Origin: an uncultured Filifactor sp. | GTDB taxonomy: Bacteria; Bacillota; Clostridia; Peptostreptococcales; Filifactoraceae | Direction: 5' to 3' | DNA: 7,836 nt | Assembly: GCA_947254385.1 (NCBI GenBank) | Contig: CAMYCP010000053.1 | Location: forward strand, 1 to 7,836 | In this document: positions 1 through 6,706 of the stretch, piece after piece | How the letters are laid out: each line of letters opens with the position of its first letter | Position numbering within the stretch: position 1 is the first letter of the stretch | Program-made: the position numbers and the translations under genes | Notes under the pieces: model-generated | What the model saw: the letters and a program-made list of their open reading frames with translations, nothing else | What the model was told of the DNA's origin: nothing | Database searches by the model: none

Positions 1-1311
1 TATATAAAGATTATATATAATTCGACCGTCGTTTTTTTAATTTTTTTCGGCGTTTTGTTCTTTTTTACCGAAAAAAAGGATGTGTCGGATGTGGAAAAAA
101 GGTCTCTTCAGCAAGCTCCAAAATTTGCTTTAAACGAAATTAAAGACGGCAGATTCGCAAAGGAAAGCGAAAATTTTTATTCGGATCAATTTCCTTTAAG
201 AGACGCTTTTTTGGCAGTAAATAATGCTATAGAGCGTAGTTACGGCGCTTTTAAATTAAACGACGACGATATAACTTTTATAAGCACCGAGCGTTCGGAA
301 GGTGGCGCGGGAGATATGCTTGTGCGTCAAAAAGGAAATCTGTCTTTTAATGATAAGGTCAAGATTTTTTCAGAAAATAACCGGACTCCTAAAAATCCTC
401 TGGAAAATGAAAGTATTGAAGAAGATCAAAAATCAGGTGTAGTCATACGAAAAGATCAGGGCATGGAGGTTTTTTATTTTTCAAAAAAATTATCCAATCA
501 TTATGCCAATCTTTTAAATTCTTTTCAAAAATCTCTTCCAAATAATGTGCGTCTCTTCAATATACTGGTGCCGACCGCCATAGCGTTTTACGGTACCGAT
601 GAGCTTAAAACCGGTGCTCACTCCACGATTGATGCAATCAATGCGGCATATTCCGCCATGTCCGATAAAATAATCAAGGTTGATTCCTATACTTCGCTTT
701 ACAGGCATATGGACGAATATATCTATTTAAGAACCGATCACCATTGGAATGCCAGAGGTGCATATTATTCCTATGTATCTTTTTGTAAAGTTGCGGGATT
801 AGAACCTACTTTGCTTGAGGATATGAGTATAAAACAACCGGGCGATACTTTTTTGGGTACGTTGTACTCAATGAGCGGTAAAAATCCTGCATTTAAGAAA
901 AATCCGGATAAAGCCGAATTTATATTCCCCAAAAATTACGGTTCTGCAAAACAATATTGTTACAGCAATGAATTTTTATCAGATCCCATAAAAATTCCAC
1001 TTTTAGATTTGGACGGCAAGGCAAAAAACCACTATATACGCTATAACGGCGGTGACTCTCCAGTAAGCGTTATAATCGGCGGTAAAAAAGGCGCCGGTTC
1101 GGTTCTCGTTATAAAAGAATCGTACGGCAACGCATTCTATCCGTTTTTAATGGATAATTATGAGAAGGTGTATGCAGTAGATCCCCGTTCGTTTAAAGGA
1201 AATATCATAAATTTCATAAATACTTATCATATAAAGGATGTCATAGTTTTAAATTATTCATTTACCATGGGTAACAAAAAATGGCTGAACGGTTTTGAAA
1301 ATCTTTTTTAA
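1..1311 (+). CDS. DHHW / AlgX-like SGNH-type membrane-anchored protein (5' partial)
   Basis: The reading frame is open from base 1, and no ATG lies in the visible part. A TTG at 55 is the first possible start, but it falls inside a hydrophobic segment (about nt 16-66, ...STVVFLIFFGVLFFF...) that looks like an N-terminal signal anchor, so the true start is probably upstream of the window. After the anchor comes a conserved-looking stretch (EKRSLQQAPKF, then DQFPLRD). The family hallmark TDHHW is at nt 733-747. A downstream KESYGNAFYPF holds the probable catalytic serine at nt 1120-1122, matching the Asp-His...Ser arrangement of AlgX/AlgJ-like SGNH proteins. In this family such proteins usually work outside the membrane with an MBOAT acyltransferase to O-acetylate exopolysaccharide or wall polymers. 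The partner gene would be expected upstream and is not visible. The gene ends with TAA at 1309-1311, with no convincing GC-rich terminator after it. Family is fairly sure; substrate is unknown. Confidence 0.82.
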   Translation, partial: YIKIIYNSTVVFLIFFGVLFFFTEKKDVSDVEKRSLQQAPKFALNEIKDGRFAKESENFYSDQFPLRDAFLAVNNAIERSYGAFKLNDDDITFISTERSEGGAGDMLVRQKGNLSFNDKVKIFSENNRTPKNPLENESIEEDQKSGVVIRKDQGMEVFYFSKKLSNHYANLLNSFQKSLPNNVRLFNILVPTAIAFYGTDELKTGAHSTIDAINAAYSAMSDKIIKVDSYTSLYRHMDEYIYLRTDHHWNARGAYYSYVSFCKVAGLEPTLLEDMSIKQPGDTFLGTLYSMSGKNPAFKKNPDKAEFIFPKNYGSAKQYCYSNEFLSDPIKIPLLDLDGKAKNHYIRYNGGDSPVSVIIGGKKGAGSVLVIKESYGNAFYPFLMDNYEKVYAVDPRSFKGNIINFINTYHIKDVIVLNYSFTMGNKKWLNGFENLF

Positions 1312-1397
1312 AAAATTTTTTACACAAAAAAAACGGTTATTATATGCTTTTTAAAGCGCAATATCCAAAAAATTCAAAAATTTTTTAATTTTAACAC

Positions 1398-1425
1398 TTG
1401 ACTTTTTAAAATTCCGATTTATAAT
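1398..1425 (+). promoter_or_regulatory. Sigma-A promoter of the serine operon
   Basis: TTGACT at 1398-1403 and a perfect TATAAT at 1420-1425 are separated by 16 bases. Transcription would start near 1432, just before the first paired bases of the T-box leader, which supports this assignment. This is the best promoter match in the window. Confidence 0.8.
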
Positions 1426-1432
1426 ACAATAC

Positions 1433-1704
1433 AAATTAAATTTCACATCAGACTACGAAGAAAAATAGTAAATTGTACGATTATTTCAGAGAGCAAACGG
1501 CAGGTGAAAGTTTGCAGATCATGCAGTTGAATCCGTTTCCGAGTCGGTTCGATGAACAACAGTATTCGACCCCGCTTAACCTCGTTATCGGTTCAAGAGA
1601 CAGTCGCGAATTTTTTTAATTCGCCGCTAATTTGGGTGGTACCGCGAAGCATATTTAGCTCTCGCCCCTTTTTTCATACGAAAAAAAGGGCGGGGGCTTT
1701 TTTT
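1433..1704 (+). promoter_or_regulatory. T-box riboswitch, probably serine-specific (UCC specifier)
   Basis: All main T-box parts are visible. Stem I is closed by GACT (1451-1454) with AGTC (1542-1545). The specifier loop has AGUA on its 5' side (1467-1470) and GAA on its 3' side (1529-1531), followed by UCC (1532-1534) and then a purine; UCC is a serine codon. The distal part has the AGAGAG motif (1488-1493) and the apical GGUGAAA loop (1503-1509) on a 6-bp stem, GCAAAC/GUUUGC. Stem III is GCGAAUU/AAUUCGC at 1606-1624. The T-box sequence UUUGGGUGGUACCGCG lies at 1631-1646, with the UGGU that pairs with the tRNA acceptor end at 1637-1640, then the terminator. Uncharged tRNA should stabilise the antiterminator and switch on the downstream genes. 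The serine call rests on reading the specifier by eye and on the serine-type genes downstream; the T-box itself is near certain. Confidence 0.93.
1658..1704 (+). terminator. Intrinsic terminator of the T-box leader
   Basis: The arm GCTCTCGCCCCTTTTTT (from 1658) pairs with AAAAAAAGGGCGGGGGC (ending at 1697), with two G-U pairs and one mismatch. Seven T residues follow (1698-1704). Its 5' side lies just after the T-box sequence, so it should be mutually exclusive with the antiterminator. Confidence 0.92.
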
Positions 1705-1705
1705 A

Positions 1706-1732
1706 TAGAAAAAATGCGCGCGATTTTTTCTA
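1706..1732 (+). other. A/U-rich hairpin just after the T-box terminator
   Basis: TAGAAAAAAT (1706-1715) and ATTTTTTCTA (1723-1732) form a perfect 10-bp stem around the loop GCGCGCG. It begins one base after the terminator T-run. It would be present only in read-through mRNA, about 125 bases ahead of the first start codon. A second small AAGAA/TTCTT repeat follows at once. Possible roles are an mRNA stability element or a remnant; no known motif is recognised. Confidence 0.45.
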
Positions 1733-1858
1733 CAAGAATTTTTTCTTTGCGGTTTAAAAATGATTAAAATTTCGATAACACGATTATTTTTTAATATATT
1801 TTATCAAATACGAGATATTTAACATTTTCGGATTATGATTAAACTTAAGGAGAAAACA

Positions 1859-2932
1859 ATGAAACTTTTTATACCCGGCCCCGTCACCGTATCTGACAAT
1901 GTACTTCAAAAAATGGCAGAACCTGTGATAGGACACCGTTCAAAAGATGCCTCGGCTTTACAGAAGCGCATCACGGAAAAAATGCAAAAACTTTGGAATA
2001 CCGATGAAATGATACTGCTTTCAACTTCTTCCGGCAGCGGTCTTATGGAGGGAGCAATAAGGAGCTGCACGGCAAAAAAAGCCGCCGTGTTTTCAATAGG
2101 CGCTTTCGGCAAAAGATGGTATCAAATGGCGCAAAATAACGGTGTAGCGGCGGACATTTTTGAAGAAAATTTAGGGGACGTAACCAAAGCCGAACAGGTG
2201 GATGACGTGCTTAAAACCGGAAAATATGATCTTATCACGATAACGCACAACGAAACTTCCACGGGTGTTAAAAATCCGATATATGAAATCGCCGAGGCGG
2301 TAAAAAAATATCCGGACGTGGTTTTTTGTATAGATACGGTGAGTTCTACAGGCGGAACGGATATAGACGTAAATAAACTTGGAGCGGACGTGCTTTTAAC
2401 TTCCAGCCAAAAATGTCTCGGACTTCCTCCCGGACTTGCAATATGTACATTCAGCAAAAAGGCCGCCGAACACGCCGAACACGTAAAAAACAGAGGATAT
2501 TATCTGGATCTTCTAAATATATACAAATACATTTTTAAAAAAGATTATCAATATCCATCTACGCCGAGCATTTCTCATATGTTCGCCTTGGACTACAAAC
2601 TGGATTTGATTTTAAATACCGAGGGTAAAGAAAATCGTTTTGCAAGGCACAAAATCCTCGCTGAAAAAGTGAGAAACTGGGCAAAAGAATATTTCGAACT
2701 CTTCCCTAAGGAAGAAAAAAACTCTTCCGATACGGTCACGGCAATAAAAAATATCCGAAATATCGACGTCAAAGATTTAAATGCGGAACTTAAAAAACGC
2801 GGTATGCAAATTTCAAACGGATACGGCGAATTAAAGGAAAAAACTTTCAGAATCGCCCATATGGCTGAAACCACGGTAGCGGATATAGATGAACTGCTGT
2901 TTAACATAAACGACATTTTAGGATTGAAATAA
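1859..2932 (+). CDS. Class-V PLP aminotransferase (AGT / serine-pyruvate type), probable phosphoserine aminotransferase role
   Basis: This is a 357-residue fold-type I PLP enzyme of the alanine-glyoxylate/serine-pyruvate aminotransferase group. An in-frame ATG at 1835 is rejected in favour of 1859, because AAGGAG (1847-1852) sits six bases before the latter and the protein then begins MKLFIPGPVTV, the usual N-terminus with its GPG turn. Visible motifs are TSSGSG (56-61), THNETSTG near 129-136, CIDTVSSTGG with the Asp for the pyridine nitrogen (D159), SSQKCLGLPPGLA with the PLP lysine K185, and FRIAHMA with the substrate-carboxylate Arg (R331). It is the first gene after the T-box, with serA 13 bases downstream. 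In that setting it most likely makes phosphoserine from phosphohydroxypyruvate, standing in for classical SerC. Serine-glyoxylate or serine-pyruvate transamination is the alternative. The fold is certain; the substrate is inferred from context. Confidence 0.93.
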   Translation: MKLFIPGPVTVSDNVLQKMAEPVIGHRSKDASALQKRITEKMQKLWNTDEMILLSTSSGSGLMEGAIRSCTAKKAAVFSIGAFGKRWYQMAQNNGVAADIFEENLGDVTKAEQVDDVLKTGKYDLITITHNETSTGVKNPIYEIAEAVKKYPDVVFCIDTVSSTGGTDIDVNKLGADVLLTSSQKCLGLPPGLAICTFSKKAAEHAEHVKNRGYYLDLLNIYKYIFKKDYQYPSTPSISHMFALDYKLDLILNTEGKENRFARHKILAEKVRNWAKEYFELFPKEEKNSSDTVTAIKNIRNIDVKDLNAELKKRGMQISNGYGELKEKTFRIAHMAETTVADIDELLFNINDILGLK

Positions 2933-2945
2933 AAGGAGAATATTT

Positions 2946-3848
2946 ATGAAGATACTTGCAAATGACGGCATCGCCAAGGGCGCCGCTGAAAATATAAAAA
3001 ATAAAGGAATGTTTCTTACCGATGTTCACTACGACAAAAACGATTTAAATAAGGTTATAGGAGAATATGACGTACTTATAGTGCGTTCAGCAACAAAGGT
3101 TACAAAAGATGTAATAAAAGACGGTATAACGGGAAAACTTAAATATATAATAAGAGCGGGAGTCGGAGTTGACAATATCGACACGGAATACGCAAGAGAA
3201 AAAGGCGTTAAAGTATTCAATACCCCAAATGTTGCAACCAACGCGGTGGCCGAACTTATAATCGGAGAAATAATCGCTCTGGCACGTTTTGTGGGTGAGG
3301 CGGACATCACGACAAAAAACGGCGAATGGAACAAAAAACTCTACACGGGTACGGAAATTTGCGGAAGTACTCTCGGAATTGCAGGTTTTGGCAGAATAGG
3401 GATGAAGGTCGCCGAAAAAGCCGCACTACTTGGAATGAACGTCATATACTACGACATATATCCCAAAAAAGACTCACCCTATAAAAACGTAACTCTAACC
3501 GAACTTCTCAAAAACTCCGATTTTATTACAATGCATACCACGGCAACGGATAAACCTGTAATCGGTGAAGCGGAAATCAGTATCATGAAAGACGGCGCCT
3601 ATGTCCTAAACGCCTCCAGAGGCAACGTGATAGATGAAAAAGCGCTCATTTGCGCACTAAATACCGGCAAAATAAAAGGTGTGGCAATAGACGTATTTAA
3701 AGATGAACCGCATCCTGACAAAGAACTTCTGGATCATCCGCACGTGATAGCAACTCCGCACATAGGCGCCGCTACAAAACAAGCACAAAACCGTATAGGA
3801 AAAGAGATTGTTCAAATATTACAAAAAATTGAGGCAGGTGAAATATGA
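2946..3848 (+). CDS. serA: D-3-phosphoglycerate dehydrogenase, short form without ACT domain
   Basis: This 300-residue NAD-dependent 2-hydroxyacid dehydrogenase should oxidise 3-phosphoglycerate to 3-phosphohydroxypyruvate, the first step of serine synthesis. The N-terminal substrate domain has VRSATKVT (46-53) and RAGVGVDNID (70-79). The Rossmann domain has GFGRIG (147-152) and, at the end of the next strand, D170, which favours NAD over NADP. The catalytic set is Arg 225 (in NASRGNVID), Glu 254 (in FKDEP) and His 272 (in TPHIGAAT). The protein ends soon after the C-terminal helix and has no ACT or ASB regulatory domain, so feedback by serine through ACT is not expected; control would come from the T-box. 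AAGGAG (2933-2938) lies seven bases before the ATG. The stop overlaps the start of the next gene as ATGA. Hydroxypyruvate reductase is the main alternative, less likely under a serine-starvation leader. Confidence 0.93.
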   Translation: MKILANDGIAKGAAENIKNKGMFLTDVHYDKNDLNKVIGEYDVLIVRSATKVTKDVIKDGITGKLKYIIRAGVGVDNIDTEYAREKGVKVFNTPNVATNAVAELIIGEIIALARFVGEADITTKNGEWNKKLYTGTEICGSTLGIAGFGRIGMKVAEKAALLGMNVIYYDIYPKKDSPYKNVTLTELLKNSDFITMHTTATDKPVIGEAEISIMKDGAYVLNASRGNVIDEKALICALNTGKIKGVAIDVFKDEPHPDKELLDHPHVIATPHIGAATKQAQNRIGKEIVQILQKIEAGEI

Positions 3849-5104
3849 TAAACGTAACTGCATTTAAAGCGTTAATCCCTAATAAAAATCAAGTTGAACG
3901 CATAGTATGTTATCCGTACGACGTACTTAGCGACGACGAATGCCGCAAACTTGCTGAAGATCCGATTAATTTCGTACACGTAATACGTGCGGAAGTCGAT
4001 TTTGACAAAAGTAAAAACCGATATTCAAAAGAAATATACGAAAAAAGCACCGAAAATCTAAAAAAAATGATACATGACGGTACGCTGAAATTTGATGAAC
4101 AAAAAGCATATTATATTTATGAACAGGACTCCATACACGGCATACGCAAAGGAATAGTTGCACTAAACGACATCAAAGACTACAATGACAAGAAAATCAG
4201 ACGCCACGAGCTGACCTTAACTGAAAAAGAAAATGACCGCATAGAACATTTTATTGCGTGTGACGCACATACCGAGCCGGTATTTTTGTTTTATGAAAAA
4301 AATGAAAATTTAACTTCCGCCGTAGAAAGGCTTACAAATACTCTAAAGCCGGAATATGATTTCACCACAATGGATAAAGTTCGCCACAAACTTTATAAAG
4401 TTACAAATACGGAAGATATAAATAAAATAACTGAATACTTCAGATCAACTGAAATGCTGTTTATTGCAGACGGTCACCATAGAAGCGCCGCCGCTGTAAA
4501 AGCGGGAATAATTAAAAGAAAAGCGGATAAAAATCCCGCTAAGGAATATGAAAAATATATGTCGGTGATTTTTCCCTCCGAAAGTCTTAAAATCATGCCG
4601 TACAACCGAATTGTCAAAAATTTGAACGGATACGAAATCGATGAGTTTTTAGAACTTGTATCCAAAAATTTCGAGATAACAAAAAGCAATAACCTTGATG
4701 AACCGACAAACAAGGGAATATTCAAACTGATAATAAATACAGGAAAATATAATTTTGAAAAAAACGACATCGACGCCTTGGATATTTACACCTTGCGCTT
4801 TAAATCGACTATAGCCGATCCAGTATCAAATCTTGATGTATCTATTTTACAAAACAATATTTTAGATCCGATACTGGCAATAAAAGACCCGAGAACTAAT
4901 CCCGACATAGAATTTTACGGCGGAGAACATATGCTGAGTGATATTTTAAAACGCCTCTCTGAAGGCATGAAAGCGGCATTTCTCCTATATCCGACTCAAA
5001 CGGAAGAAATAATAAAAGTAAGTAAACTTGATAAAATCATGCCCCCAAAATCCACATGGTTCGATCCGAAACTTATAAGCGGTTTATTCATACACATGAT
5101 GTAA
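3845..5104 (+). CDS. DUF1015 family protein of the serine operon
   Basis: This 419-residue soluble protein has DUF1015 hallmarks: CYPYDVLSDDE (22-32), NFVHVIRAE (42-50), RRHELT and then KENDRIEH (119-135), LFIADGHHRSAAA (205-217) and a C-terminal MPPKSTWFDPKL (399-410). The length is usual for the family. No signal peptide or membrane segment is seen. Its ATG overlaps the serA stop (ATGA), with AGGTG at 3836-3840 as the ribosome binding site, so translation is probably coupled. The function of the family is not established as far as I know. From memory, DUF1015 genes often sit beside serA and serC-type genes, and older annotations called some of them ParB-like. The ADGHHR motif does resemble the DGH(H/T)R box of ParB-fold proteins, a fold that includes free-serine kinases (SerK, SbnI). 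A role in serine or phosphoserine metabolism is therefore a reasonable hypothesis, not a finding. Confidence 0.9.
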   Translation: MINVTAFKALIPNKNQVERIVCYPYDVLSDDECRKLAEDPINFVHVIRAEVDFDKSKNRYSKEIYEKSTENLKKMIHDGTLKFDEQKAYYIYEQDSIHGIRKGIVALNDIKDYNDKKIRRHELTLTEKENDRIEHFIACDAHTEPVFLFYEKNENLTSAVERLTNTLKPEYDFTTMDKVRHKLYKVTNTEDINKITEYFRSTEMLFIADGHHRSAAAVKAGIIKRKADKNPAKEYEKYMSVIFPSESLKIMPYNRIVKNLNGYEIDEFLELVSKNFEITKSNNLDEPTNKGIFKLIINTGKYNFEKNDIDALDIYTLRFKSTIADPVSNLDVSILQNNILDPILAIKDPRTNPDIEFYGGEHMLSDILKRLSEGMKAAFLLYPTQTEEIIKVSKLDKIMPPKSTWFDPKLISGLFIHMM

Positions 5105-5110
5105 TAAGAA

Positions 5111-5146
5111 ATCGGCATAGTCGATATTTCTACCGATTATGCCGAT
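5111..5146. terminator. Hairpin between convergent genes, possible bidirectional terminator
   Basis: ATCGGCATAGTCG and CGATTATGCCGAT form a 13-bp stem with one G-U pair and a 10-base loop. It lies six bases after the DUF1015 stop and 28 bases beyond the trxB stop on the other strand. No clear T-run follows on the plus strand (AAATTCGG). On the minus strand TTTCTTATTAC follows, which is weakly U-rich. Termination or 3'-end protection is likely from position, but it is not a canonical terminator. Confidence 0.55.
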
Positions 5147-5174
5147 AAATTCGGAAAATATAAAATTAAGTGCC

Positions 5175-6107
5175 TTACTTACTTTCAAGATACTTTTCGG
5201 CACATACGGCGGCAATCGCCCCGTCAGATGCGGCGGTTACAACCTGACGCACGTGTTTATGTCTGCAATCCCCTGCAATAAAAAGCCCCGGAATTTCAGT
5301 TTGCATATCTTCATCGGTTATGGCATAACCTGCATCATCCGTTTTTACAATATCCTTAAATAACTCATTTTGCGGGATATTACCTATAAATACGAACACG
5401 CCTATTGCTCCGTCCGAAGTTTTAAATTCTTCTTTTTCTCCGGTACGTGTATCCTCAATTACCAAACCTTGAAGTAGTCCCTCACCTTTAAGTTCGACAA
5501 CCTTTTTCCAAGGCATAAAATTGATTTTGGGATTATTTTTCGCCTTTTCCATGGAATCCTTGTTGGCTCTGAAATAATCGCGGCGGTGTATTATATTGAC
5601 TTTACGTGCAAATTTCGTAAGATACAGCGCCTCGGTTATTGCGCTGTCACCTCCTCCAAGTACATATACGTCCAGTCCTTCAAAAAATCCCGCATCGCAA
5701 GTGGCACAATATGACACTCCCCTGCCCACATATTTTTCCTCGTCTTTGCAACCTATTTTTCTGGGACTTACTCCGCTGGCAATGATTGCGGTTTTACTTT
5801 CATATGTCGCCTTTTCACCTTTAAAAATCTTGTTTTCGCCTGTAAGTTCAGCTGAAGTTATATTATCAAAAATTATCTCCACACCGAACGCTCGACACTG
5901 TTCGCTCATTCGTTCAATAAGACTTGCTCCGCTCGAATTTTCAGCGGAGCCCGGATAATTATCTATCTCGGGAGTAATTACTATCTGTCCGCCTTCCCTT
6001 TCTTTTTCTATAACCAGAGTCTTAAGTTTGGATCTGCCTGCATACAAAGCGGCTGAAAGCCCGGCGGGCCCTGCGCCTATTATTATAACATCATAAATTT
6101 GTCCCAT
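5175..6107 (-). CDS. trxB: Thioredoxin reductase (NADPH)
   Basis: This 310-residue low-molecular-weight flavoprotein should reduce thioredoxin with NADPH through FAD and a redox-active disulfide in the cytosol. The FAD-binding GAGPAG is at 11-16, the active-site CATC at 134-137, the second dinucleotide site VLGGGDSA at 149-156, and the HRRDYFR block (174-180) supplies the arginines that bind the NADPH 2'-phosphate. The C-terminal FAD motif is [20 protein letters not shown] (274-293). Length is typical of the family. AAGGAG (minus strand, 6118-6113) lies five bases before the ATG. The gene appears to be transcribed alone, converging on the serine operon. Amino-acid-fermenting clostridia often need this enzyme for reductase systems, but nothing here shows that directly. 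Confidence 0.96.
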   Translation of the reverse strand: MGQIYDVIIIGAGPAGLSAALYAGRSKLKTLVIEKEREGGQIVITPEIDNYPGSAENSSGASLIERMSEQCRAFGVEIIFDNITSAELTGENKIFKGEKATYESKTAIIASGVSPRKIGCKDEEKYVGRGVSYCATCDAGFFEGLDVYVLGGGDSAITEALYLTKFARKVNIIHRRDYFRANKDSMEKAKNNPKINFMPWKKVVELKGEGLLQGLVIEDTRTGEKEEFKTSDGAIGVFVFIGNIPQNELFKDIVKTDDAGYAITDEDMQTEIPGLFIAGDCRHKHVRQVVTAASDGAIAAVCAEKYLESK

Positions 6108-6401
6108 GTCTTCTCCTTCTACTATTTTTTGACTTTAAATTACAACAGATTAATAATAATAATTTGCTTTTAAAAATGGAGTATACATATCTGATGCCGA
6201 TTTCTTTTAAAAATTACATCATACACGTTTCAATTCCAAAGGTGTAATACTTTTTACCATATTTTTCAAATTTATTTATTGTTTTGTATTTTGACGTTCA
6301 TATATAATTATCATACTACATTTCTTAATGCTTTTAAGTATAAAAATATCAAAACTTAAATCTAATTTTTCTATATTTTTATACAATTTATATAATTTTA
6401 A
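6108..6401. other. AT-rich intergenic DNA upstream of trxB
   Basis: No reading frame of credible composition and no RNA gene is recognised here. Apart from the trxB ribosome binding site and weak promoter candidates, it contains only A/T runs. A plus-strand TTGACG (6291) lies too close to a TATAAT (6303) to be a promoter. Confidence 0.6.
6213..6240 (-). promoter_or_regulatory. Weak candidate promoter for trxB
   Basis: On the minus strand, TTTGGA (6240-6235) and an extended -10, TGATGTAAT (6221-6213), are 16 bases apart. This would give a leader of about 100 bases before trxB. A second possibility is TTGACA (6413-6408) with TATAAA (6392-6387), spacing 15, inside the arm of the mobile-element palindrome. 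Neither is strong. Confidence 0.3.
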
Positions 6402-6406
6402 AGATA

Positions 6407-6452
6407 GTGTCAAGAAATCTTTGAACCTTTAGGTTCAAAGATGAATCGACAC
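6407..6452. repeat. 46-bp in-register palindrome, probable left-end hairpin of the IS605-type element
   Basis: ATCTTTGAACCT (6417-6428) and AGGTTCAAAGAT (6431-6442) are perfect 12-bp inverted repeats with a two-base centre. Outside a short mismatched zone, GTGTC (6407-6411) and GACAC (6448-6452) pair in the same register. IS200/IS605 ends carry subterminal palindromes recognised as single-stranded hairpins by TnpA, which fits this position. Confidence 0.75.
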
Positions 6453-6475
6453 AGATAGTTTTTTTGTGGTATAAT
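6446..6475 (+). promoter_or_regulatory. Promoter for the omega-like RNA
   Basis: TCGACA (6446-6451, five of six to consensus) is followed after 18 bases by a perfect TATAAT (6470-6475) preceded by TGG, giving an extended -10. The -35 overlaps the right arm of the left-end palindrome. Transcription would start near 6482, immediately before the first stem of the structured RNA. Confidence 0.6.
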
Positions 6476-6481
6476 GTGTCG

Positions 6482-6651
6482 CAGCGGAAAACTAAACCTA
6501 AGTTTTCTATACTTATTGTATGGTAGGGCCTACCCGAATCAACGCTTGTGAACTTTACGTAAGACGAAAGAGTAATCTCTTATAGATTACGAAACGTAAG
6601 TCAGAGGATGAAGCAAGAAGCACCGAATCTTTAGATTCGTGTGTAGTTTAC
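6482..6651 (+). ncRNA. omega RNA-like scaffold (TnpB guide-RNA type), orphan
   Basis: A run of stem-loops points to a structured RNA and not a coding region. GAAAACT/AGTTTTC has a seven-base loop (about 6486-6506). GGTAG/CTACC lies at about 6522-6534. GTAATCT/AGATTAC (6572-6578, 6584-6590) is nested inside TTACGT/ACGTAA (6555-6560, 6594-6599). The last hairpin is CAC-CGAATCT / AGATTCG-(T)-GTG (6621-6643). The order of these, the GATGAAGCAAGAAGC linker and the terminal GTAGTTTAC resemble omega RNAs of tnpB transposons, in which the bases just after the element end act as guide. GTGAACT (6548-6554) can pair with AGTTTAC (6645-6651), which would make the 3'-terminal pseudoknot known from such RNAs. 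A guide starting at 6652 would read TTGTGAACTTATAACAAGCT. A terminator at 6707-6740 would end the transcript. No nuclease gene is in the window. Confidence 0.62.
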
Positions 6652-6660
6652 TTGTGAACT

Positions 6661-6680
6661 TATAACAAGCTATTGTTATA
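6661..6680 (+). repeat. Perfect 8-bp hairpin downstream of the omega-like RNA
   Basis: TATAACAA and TTGTTATA flank a GCTA loop. It occupies part of the presumed guide region, just outside the element end. It has no T-run, so it is not a terminator by itself; it could be an RNA structure or a target-site palindrome. Confidence 0.4.
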
Positions 6681-6706
6681 TATACCTGAAAATCCGTTTT
6701 AAAAAC

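Larger units (their letters stand above)
6402..6651 (+). mobile_element. Internally deleted IS200/IS605-type element (RNA-only, PATE/MITE-like)
   Basis: About 250 bases carry the features of both ends of an IS605 (tnpB/OrfB-type) transposon without its genes. The left end is a long palindrome (6407-6452). The right end has the sequence GATGAAGCAAGAAGC followed by a short GC-closed hairpin and GTAGTTTAC (6643-6651), which I recognise as the usual right end of tnpB elements, where the 3' end of the omega RNA scaffold coincides with the transposon boundary. There are no terminal inverted repeats or obvious target duplication, as expected for this family. The left boundary is approximate: TTTAA (6397-6401) or TTTAT (6387-6391) could be the target motif. 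No TnpA or TnpB fragment is readable. Family recognition is from memory and structure, so the exact group is not assigned. Confidence 0.7.

Noticed and set aside
55..57. TTG as the start of the first gene
   Set aside because: The frame is open to base 1 and the TTG falls in the middle of a hydrophobic anchor; no ribosome binding site precedes it. The start is more likely upstream of the window.
1552..1767. A 71-codon plus-strand frame beginning ATGAACAACAG
   Set aside because: It runs through the T-box stems, antiterminator and terminator, has no ribosome binding site, and has a composition dictated by those RNA structures.
1835..1858. Upstream ATG for the aminotransferase (eight extra residues)
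   Set aside because: The added peptide is encoded by the ribosome binding site region itself, and AAGGAG is ideally placed for the ATG at 1859, which gives the family's usual N-terminus.
6291..6308. Plus-strand TTGACG and TATAAT as a promoter
   Set aside because: The spacing is only six bases, far too short for a sigma-A promoter.
6402..6651. Group I intron or IStron as the explanation of the structured RNA
   Set aside because: I could not find the P, Q, R and S core segments of a group I intron, and the element interrupts no gene. The 3' end fits an omega-type scaffold better.
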